Shown here piece by piece: positions 7,147 through 10,746 of a DNA stretch of 10,746 nucleotides (the first letter of the stretch is position 1; the number at the start of each line of letters is the position of its first letter). Location of the stretch: the NCBI GenBank assembly GCA_026785785.1, contig JAJAZI010000369.1, forward strand, positions 1 through 10,746. Reading direction: 5' to 3'. The notes under the pieces were generated by a model, which was not told where the DNA came from, ran no database searches, and worked only from the letters and a program-made list of their open reading frames with translations. A program made the position numbers and the translations under genes. The stretch comes from Microbacteriaceae bacterium. GTDB lineage: Bacteria; Actinomycetota; Actinomycetes; Actinomycetales; Microbacteriaceae.

Positions 7147-8258
7147 TCAACCGCGCAGCAGCTCAGATCGTCGGTGAGCATTCCGGCGTCACGCCACTGC
7201 TCGAGGGCATCGCAGTCCTTGCCGAGGCGCTCGCCGATGACCCGCGCGATGTGGGCGTATCTCTGGCGGAACTTGTAGACGAAGCAGAACTTGAGTCCGG
7301 CGTGGCGCACCGACGGGCCGCTCAGGAACAGGCCGGGCGTGATGGTTGATTCGTCATTGGCGTCGAGTTCAGGCCACCCGTCGTCGCGGCGAGCGAACAT
7401 CCTCGATACGGGGCCGAGGCCTGGTCCGAATCCGGTGGCGAGAATCGGTCGCGAATCGGCTAGAACTGCTCCCAACCCGGCGATCGAGACGGAGAAGGTG
7501 CCGGATGATGCAGGCTTGACCGCGACGACCATCCCGTCGCTCGACAGGGTGAGCCGGCCTGTCGCCTTGGCGCGGGCGAGCTTGTGCTGGCTGCGCGGCG
7601 CCAGATTGAACGAGGGGTCGGATCCGGTTGCGGCGTCCCACGGATGTTCCGGGTCGAGAACCGTGACGGTGGCGCCGAGAGCGACGTGGTGGCAGGCGAT
7701 ATCGATGCCGGACTCGTAGCCGCCGATGACCACGACGCGGCCCTCCCGGCGGGACCACGCGACATCGGTGGAAGAGTGATCGACAACGGTGCTGCCGTTG
7801 AATCGCGCGCTGGCTGGGGCGTGAAACTCCCCGCCCGCCCAGACGAGCGTGTGGGCTGCCATGGGGCCCCGGTTCGTGTAAACAGTGAATCCGTCATCCG
7901 TCGTCCTGACCTCGATCACTTCGGTGTCCCCGAGCACGGGAAGGCCGAAGTGTTTTACGACTGAACCGAGGTAGCGGGCGTACTCCGCGCCACTCGGATA
8001 GTCAATTCCGAGCGAGAATGCTGGTGAGGTCTTCGGATGCACGGCATTGAGATCGGTCGCCCCGAATCCGTTCCCGGTGAATGAGGGGGTGAGGAAGCGT
8101 TGTTCGCCGGGCCAGCGCCGGAAGGTCTCGCCGACGCTACCGCGCTCGACGACTCCGAGAGTGAGCGAGGTGACGGCGGAGAGGGCCAGGCCGGTGCCGA
8201 CACCGGCTGGCCCGGCGCCGATGACGACAGTGTCGAGGGTGGGAGAAGAAAGAGTCAT
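7134..8258 (-). CDS. FAD/NAD(P)-dependent flavoprotein monooxygenase-like protein of an arsenic operon (ArsO-like)
   Basis: A 374-residue flavoprotein with two dinucleotide-binding folds. The FAD fold at the N-terminus has GAGPAG (14-19). A second GxGxxG-type motif, VVIGGYESGIDIA (GGYESG at 179-184), would bind NAD(P)H. ATGFGPG (about 274-280) is the conserved FAD-contact strand seen in FMO and thioredoxin-reductase-like enzymes. The last eight residues, CCAVECPC, contain four cysteines, a thiol cluster that could bind arsenite or zinc. It overlaps the downstream arsenic efflux gene, so both are probably made from one mRNA. Flavoproteins called ArsO occur in such operons, but the reaction is not firmly known and this protein could be a different oxidoreductase. 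I chose the ATG at 8258; an in-frame TTG at 8267 adds three residues. Codon 1 has only a weak ribosome binding site. Confidence 0.8.
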   Translation of the reverse strand: MTLSSPTLDTVVIGAGPAGVGTGLALSAVTSLTLGVVERGSVGETFRRWPGEQRFLTPSFTGNGFGATDLNAVHPKTSPAFSLGIDYPSGAEYARYLGSVVKHFGLPVLGDTEVIEVRTTDDGFTVYTNRGPMAAHTLVWAGGEFHAPASARFNGSTVVDHSSTDVAWSRREGRVVVIGGYESGIDIACHHVALGATVTVLDPEHPWDAATGSDPSFNLAPRSQHKLARAKATGRLTLSSDGMVVAVKPASSGTFSVSIAGLGAVLADSRPILATGFGPGLGPVSRMFARRDDGWPELDANDESTITPGLFLSGPSVRHAGLKFCFVYKFRQRYAHIARVIGERLGKDCDALEQWRDAGMLTDDLSCCAVECPC

Positions 8259-8290
8259 TGGTGGCAATCCAAGCCCGACATCACGAGCTA

Positions 8291-8307
8291 TTGAGAACGG
8301 TTATCAA
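8291..8307. promoter_or_regulatory. Inverted repeat TTGA-n-AAC-n-GTT-n-TCAA, probable metalloregulator operator of the arsenic module
   Basis: The 17 bases TTGAGAACGGTTATCAA form a palindrome in which 14 positions are symmetric and three, including the centre, are not. The inner 15 bases have the 7-1-7 layout used by Fur/Zur-family regulators (TGAnAAC-n-GTTnTCA), and ArsR-type dyads can look similar. It begins 33 bases upstream of the leftward start at 8258, where it would overlap the promoter of the flavoprotein-efflux pair. The cognate regulator is not identified: the only regulator in the window is the SmtB-like protein, whose own putative site has a different sequence. Confidence 0.55.
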
Positions 8308-8373
8308 CCTACTCTAGATGGATCTCCCGGTGGTGAGTGCACCCTCGGTGTCGCGACAGCCGGGTGATCGCAC

Positions 8374-8404
8374 AAGGGACCCCGCCGAAGCGAGGTCCCT
8401 TTCT
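8374..8404. terminator. Hairpin terminator of the smtB-like/His-rich peptide operon
   Basis: AAGGGACC (8374-8381) pairs perfectly with GGTCCCTT (8394-8401). Inside, one C-A mismatch is followed by CGC/GCG and a CGAA loop. The hairpin lies 19 bases beyond the stop codon (8423) of the leftward His-rich peptide gene. The run of T after it is short (TTTCT on the + strand, TTG on the - strand), as is common in high-GC actinobacteria. It separates that operon from the arsenic module's promoter. Confidence 0.8.
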
Positions 8405-8422
8405 GTTGGTGAACTTTCTAAT

Positions 8423-8575
8423 CTAGTGCTCGTCGTAGTGCCCGTCGTGCTCGGCGTGCTTGTGTCCGTCGTGCACGTAGTCGACGTGGTCGCCATGCTG
8501 CACAGTGTCGTGTCCGCAGTTCTCGGCGTGACGGTGGTCTTCGATGGTGTGCTCGGCGTGCTGTTCTTCGGTCAT
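8423..8575 (-). CDS. 50-residue His-rich metal-binding miniprotein (often auto-annotated 'zinc transporter permease')
   Basis: Starting from the ATG at 8575, with a strong AAAAGGAG ribosome binding site at 8583-8590, a frame of 50 codons ends at TAG 8425-8423. The product has 13 histidines, one cysteine and many Asp/Glu: it starts MTEEQHAEHTIEDHRHAENC, continues GHDTVQHGDHVDYVHDGHKH and ends HDGHYDEH. There is no membrane segment, so the database label 'permease' given to such proteins is misleading; a soluble Zn-binding buffer or chaperone is more plausible. It follows the SmtB-type repressor gene by 26 bases in the same direction and precedes a terminator, so the two form an operon and the peptide is probably made when zinc is in excess. 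Function beyond metal binding is inference. Confidence 0.85.
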   Translation of the reverse strand: MTEEQHAEHTIEDHRHAENCGHDTVQHGDHVDYVHDGHKHAEHDGHYDEH

Positions 8576-8601
8576 GGTGTGTCTCCTTTTCGTGTCGGCG
8601 G

Positions 8602-8913
8602 TCAGTGGGTGTGACTGCCGTGGTCGGTGGTGTCTTCGAGGGAGTGCGCGATGGCGTCCTCGACGACGTGGGTGACGTGCTGGTCAGCAATCGCGTAGGT
8701 GCCTTCGCGTCCCGACCGGGTGACGACGGCGAGTCCCGCTTCTCGAAGCACCCGCAGGTGTTGGGAGACGAGCGGCTGCGATTGTCCGGTCGCCTCCACC
8801 AGTTCGCCGACCGTGCGCGGCATCCCAGCGAGCAGACGGATGATCGCGAGCCGCGACGGCGACGACAGTGCCTTGAAGAGGCGTGCCGCACCGTCCAACT
8901 CGTTGGTAATCAC
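8602..8913 (-). CDS. ArsR/SmtB-family zinc-responsive repressor (SmtB/CzrA type)
   Basis: A 103-residue winged-helix protein. The recognition helix region is VGELVEATGQSQPLVSQHLRVL (35-56), followed by the wing (VVTRSGREGTYAIAD). The alpha-5 metal site of SmtB/CzrA, D-x-H-x10-H-x2-(E/H), is completely present as Asp77, His79, His90 and Glu93. There are no cysteine pairs of the ArsR or CmtR kind, so zinc (or Co/Ni) is the expected inducer rather than arsenic. The tail adds His98, His101 and His103. I chose the GTG at 8913. A TTG at 8919 would add two residues, but TTGAAT at 8926-8921 with TTGCAA 17 bases upstream forms a promoter whose transcript would start at this GTG (leaderless). A 24-bp palindrome covers that promoter, consistent with autorepression. 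The His-rich peptide gene follows 26 bases downstream. Confidence 0.9.
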   Translation of the reverse strand: MITNELDGAARLFKALSSPSRLAIIRLLAGMPRTVGELVEATGQSQPLVSQHLRVLREAGLAVVTRSGREGTYAIADQHVTHVVEDAIAHSLEDTTDHGSHTH

Positions 8914-8920
8914 GCACAAA

Positions 8921-8949
8921 ATTCAACCACATCGATAAACATATTGCAA
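8921..8949 (-). promoter_or_regulatory. Promoter of the smtB-like operon (-35 TTGCAA, -10 TTGAAT)
   Basis: On the minus strand, TTGCAA (8949-8944) and TTGAAT (8926-8921) are separated by exactly 17 bases. Transcription would begin seven or eight bases later, at or next to the GTG at 8913, giving a leaderless mRNA. The -35 hexamer lies inside the 24-bp palindrome at 8935-8958, so bound repressor would occlude RNA polymerase. No Shine-Dalgarno sequence is present, in keeping with this reading. Confidence 0.5.
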
Positions 8950-8958
8950 TCCGTTTAT
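8935..8958. promoter_or_regulatory. 24-bp palindromic operator for the SmtB-like repressor
   Basis: The site reads ATAAAC, two free bases, ATTGCAAT, two free bases, GTTTAT. Twenty of 24 positions are dyad-symmetric, and the inner eight and outer six on each side are perfect. It lies 22-45 bases upstream of the GTG of the zinc-sensor gene and overlaps its -35. A long imperfect dyad is the usual shape of an SmtB/ArsR-family operator. It is also in the divergent region shared with the rightward ABC genes, so it might influence both sides. Confidence 0.65.
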
Positions 8959-9044
8959 GCAATTGAGCACGGATATTGGCGCGGGCTCCGAATCGGCCCG
9001 GGCTTCCAGCCCGACGTAGCGAGGCCGACATTCATGAGAATTGA

Positions 9045-9059
9045 TGTCAATCATTTTTA
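9045..9059 (+). promoter_or_regulatory. Zur-like site upstream of the decayed Zn/Mn ABC importer
   Basis: TGTCAATCATTTTTA agrees at 12 of 15 positions with a 7-1-7 Zur-type palindrome TGAAAATCATTTTCA, as described for actinobacteria. A second, weaker match (10 of 15) starts ten bases earlier at 9035, a spacing of one helical turn. The site lies 49-63 bases before the ATG at 9108 in front of metal-importer remnants, which is where Zur would act. The match is imperfect and is compared with a remembered consensus, so confidence is limited. Confidence 0.4.
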
Positions 9060-9107
9060 TCTGAGTCACCGCGATCACCCGCGCGGCGAACGAAGGAGGC
9101 GCATCCC

Positions 9108-9436
9108 ATGACGAATCGAGCCCATGCGACAACCGCGGACGCGTCGACACATGAAGCGTGGAGCACCCAACTCGGTCGAAGACGTTGTGCTCACCGGGCG
9201 GGTGCGGCGGATCGGTTGGTTGCGTCGCGCACAGGTCGCCGACTTCACCGCCGTCGCCGATGCGCTTGACCGGGTTCGGATGTCGCGCCTTGCACACCTG
9301 CACGCGTCTGGTGCTGCTCAACCGCACGGTGATCGCCGACGGCACCGCTGAAGAGCTGTCGGATCCGGACATCTGGATGCGCACCTTCGACATCGGTGCG
9401 AACAGTCCGCTGCTGCAGGTTTTGGGGGTGCGCTGA
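9108..9436 (+). pseudogene. Decayed Zn/Mn-type ABC transporter ATP-binding protein
   Basis: A perfect AAGGAGG ribosome binding site (9093-9099) and ATG at 9108 mark the original start, but only about 330 bases remain of a gene that is normally about 750-800. Two recognisable parts survive in different frames. About 9175-9290 reads VEDVVLTGRVRRIGWLRRAQ...AVADALDRVRMS, matching the segment of ZnuC/MntB-type ATPases after the Q-loop. About 9295-9436 reads TRLVLLNRTVIADGTAEELS...WMRTFDIGANSPLLQVLGV, their C-terminus. Walker A, the LSGGQ signature, Walker B and the H-loop are all missing, so it cannot bind or hydrolyse ATP. Both an N-terminal and an internal deletion are needed to explain it. Its TGA at 9434-9436 overlaps the ATG of the permease gene, keeping the original operon junction. 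Confidence 0.85.
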
Positions 9437-10364
9437 TGCTGACCCCGCTCGACTTCATCGCTGATCACACCAACCCGGCGCTCGGCTTTCTCCTCAAGGC
9501 GCTGCTCATCGCCGTGATGTCGAGCATCGTCTGCGGGGTGATCGGATGCTACGTGGTGCTGCGCGGGATGGCCTTCATCGGCGACGCGGTCGCCCACGCA
9601 GTGTTCCCTGGCCTCGCCGTCGCTTTCGTGATCGGCGGCAGCCTTGTGCTCGGCGGAGTCGTGGCCGGAGTGCTGACATCCGTTCTCGTCGCGGTCTTCT
9701 CGCAGAACCGCCGTCTCAAGGAAGACAGCTTCATCGGTGTCTTCTTCGCGGGTGCGTTCGCGCTCGGCATCGTGATCATCAGTCTCGCGCCCGGCTACGC
9801 CGGATCTCTGCAGGACTTCCTCTTCGGCTCCATCACCGGTATCCCCGACGAAGACATGTACACGGTCGCGATCGTCGGGGCGGTGTTGCTGCTTGCCGTG
9901 TTCCTGCTGCACAAAGAGCTCGTCGCGGTCACTCTCGATCGCGAGATGGCGAGACCCTCCGGTCTTCCGGTGTTCTGGCCGACATGGCGCTCTACGTCCT
10001 CGTGACGATCGCGGCCGTGATCTCGGTGCAGACCATCGGCAACGTGCTCGTGCTCGCGCTGCTAATAACGCCCGCCGCGACCGCACGGCTGCTGACCGAT
10101 CGACTCGGGCTGATGATGCTGCTCGCGCAGGTGCTCGGGGCCGCCGCCGCCGTTCTCGGGCTCTACCTCTCCTGGACCATCGACCTGGCCGTTGGTGGAA
10201 CGATCGTGCTCGTCTCGACCGCGATCTTCCTGATCGCGTGGGTGATCGCGCCGAGGCACGGGCTGCTTGCCGTGCGCTTCGCTTCGCGCCGCGTTGCGGT
10301 CGATAACTCTCCCGTGGGGAGATCTAGTGAGGCAGTCGCCGGGGGGAGGGCCGTTTCCCAGTAA
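9436..10364 (+). pseudogene. Zn/Mn-type ABC transporter permease (ZnuB/MntC-like), broken by a one-base deletion
   Basis: From the ATG at 9436 the first ~180 residues are a normal ABC-3 family metal permease. MLTPLDFIADHTNPALGFLL begins it, GCYVVLRGMAFIGDAVAHAV (the conserved ABC-3 segment) follows, and DREMARPSGLPVFW closes the intact part. Just after the Trp codon at 9976-9978 only two bases (9979-9980) precede GAC, so the reading frame is lost and a stop follows at 10003-10005. In the next frame the protein resumes at once, with DMALYVLVTIAAVISVQTIG, LVLALLITPAATARLLTDRL and the final helices, and ends at TAA 10362-10364. Restoring one base would give about 309 residues, the full family length. 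There is no slippery heptamer, so programmed shifting is unlikely. Its partner ATPase is also dead, which supports genuine decay rather than a sequencing error. Confidence 0.85.
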
Positions 10365-10368
10365 ACGG
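10351..10368. terminator. Weak hairpin at the end of the permease pseudogene
   Basis: CCGTTT (10351-10356) pairs with AAACGG (10363-10368) around a six-base loop, overlapping the permease TAA. It sits in the 33-base gap between two converging genes, where a bidirectional terminator is expected. The stem is short and lacks a T-run, so this is a low-confidence call. Confidence 0.3.
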
Positions 10369-10397
10369 TCAACGGCTCAGCTCGCGGTCAACACCCA

Positions 10398-10746
10398 CTA
10401 CGTCGAATCGCCCACGCGCGTCATCCGCAACCCTGCCGACTCCGCCTCGAATCGAACGGTGTCGTGCGCGGGGTGATGGTAGCGATGCTCAGCGGTCGCT
10501 TCGTACGGCACGTGGTCGCCCTCGAGGGTTGAGTAGGTCATCCTCCAAATCCTGCGGTCGCCGACGTCGGGCCAGGCTTCGCCGGTGCCGGAGTAGCGCA
10601 GGTCGCCGACCCGGGCATCCAGAGAGGCAAACGGCGCGACCCGCATCGGGCGTTCGGGCTCCTGCAGGTCGAAGAGCACTGGAGCGCCGACGGGCAGACG
10701 CCTGTCGAGGGCTGCGATCACCGAGCATCCCATCGAGTCCTTGGCC
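10398..10746 (-). CDS. Unrecognised protein, C-terminal 115 residues
   Basis: An open leftward frame enters from the right edge and ends at TAG 10400-10398. It has 115 codons plus one partial base. An internal ATG at 10733 is probably not the start, because the frame continues upstream without a break. The sequence is soluble and fairly acidic, with many beta-like stretches: LPVGAPVLFDLQEPERPMRV, then RVGDLRYSGTG, then RIWRMTYSTLEGDHVPYEA and EHRYHHPAHDTVRFEAESAG. I see no membrane helices or recognisable catalytic motif, although the HRYHHPAHD cluster of histidines could bind metal. I do not recognise the family and assign no function. It converges on the permease pseudogene and has normal high-GC codon usage for the region. 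Confidence 0.65.
   Translation of the reverse strand, partial: AKDSMGCSVIAALDRRLPVGAPVLFDLQEPERPMRVAPFASLDARVGDLRYSGTGEAWPDVGDRRIWRMTYSTLEGDHVPYEATAEHRYHHPAHDTVRFEAESAGLRMTRVGDST

Noticed and set aside
8999..9013. CGGGCT-TCC-AGCCCG hairpin in the divergent region
   Set aside because: The stem is only six bases with a three-base loop and no T-run, and it lies before the presumed transcript start on either side; in GC-rich DNA this can occur by chance.
9970..9985. Programmed ribosomal frameshift in the permease
   Set aside because: There is no slippery heptamer or downstream structure, and such permeases are not known to use frameshifting; the partner ATPase is also non-functional.
8923..10086. 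387-codon leftward open frame opposite the metal importer
   Set aside because: It is antisense to recognisable ABC permease sequence and is rich in Asp/Glu/His/Arg, which is typical of shadow frames of membrane proteins.

Overview
The window is high-GC DNA with GTG and TTG starts, leaderless-looking promoters and an actinobacterial SOS box next to a DUF222/HNH-type gene. Together these point to an actinobacterium, most likely Microbacteriaceae; the family assignment is inferred from gene style and order, not from a marker gene.

Layout. (1) 1-120: the first 40 codons of a leftward gene resembling the DUF222/HNH endonuclease (13E12-like) family, with a near-perfect LexA box just upstream and a small 17-bp tandem repeat behind it. 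(2) 301-708: a leftward YvlD-type small membrane protein. (3) 848-5616: a rightward metabolic block, made of a HisC/Pat-type aminotransferase followed by E1-alpha, E1-beta and E2 of a 2-oxoacid dehydrogenase complex (pyruvate or branched-chain); no E3 gene is present. (4) 5650-6094: a decayed chimera in which part of an Fe-siderophore ABC ATPase is joined to the C-terminus of a FecCD permease. (5) 8258-6043, leftward: a two-gene arsenic-type module, a two-dinucleotide-fold flavoprotein with a Cys-rich tail, translationally overlapping an ACR3/BASS-type arsenic efflux permease. (6) 8913-8423, leftward: a zinc-sensing SmtB/CzrA-type repressor plus a 50-residue His-rich metal-binding miniprotein, closed by a strong hairpin terminator. 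(7) 9108-10364, rightward and divergent from (6): a broken zinc/manganese-type ABC importer, with an ATPase that has lost its core and a permease with a one-base frameshift, behind a Zur-like site. (8) 10398-10746: the C-terminal part of an unrecognised leftward protein.

How it fits together. The right half reads as a metal-homeostasis island in turnover. Two uptake ABC systems, one siderophore-type and one Zn/Mn-type, are pseudogenes. The genes that deal with excess metal or metalloid (SmtB-like sensor, His-rich peptide, arsenic flavoprotein and efflux pump) are intact. The most notable signals are the 24-bp palindrome in front of the SmtB gene, the fully conserved alpha-5 zinc ligands in that protein, the His-rich miniprotein it probably controls, and a TTGA-N-AAC-N-GTT-N-TCAA inverted repeat in front of the arsenic module. 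I did not find a wholly new defence or mobile system.
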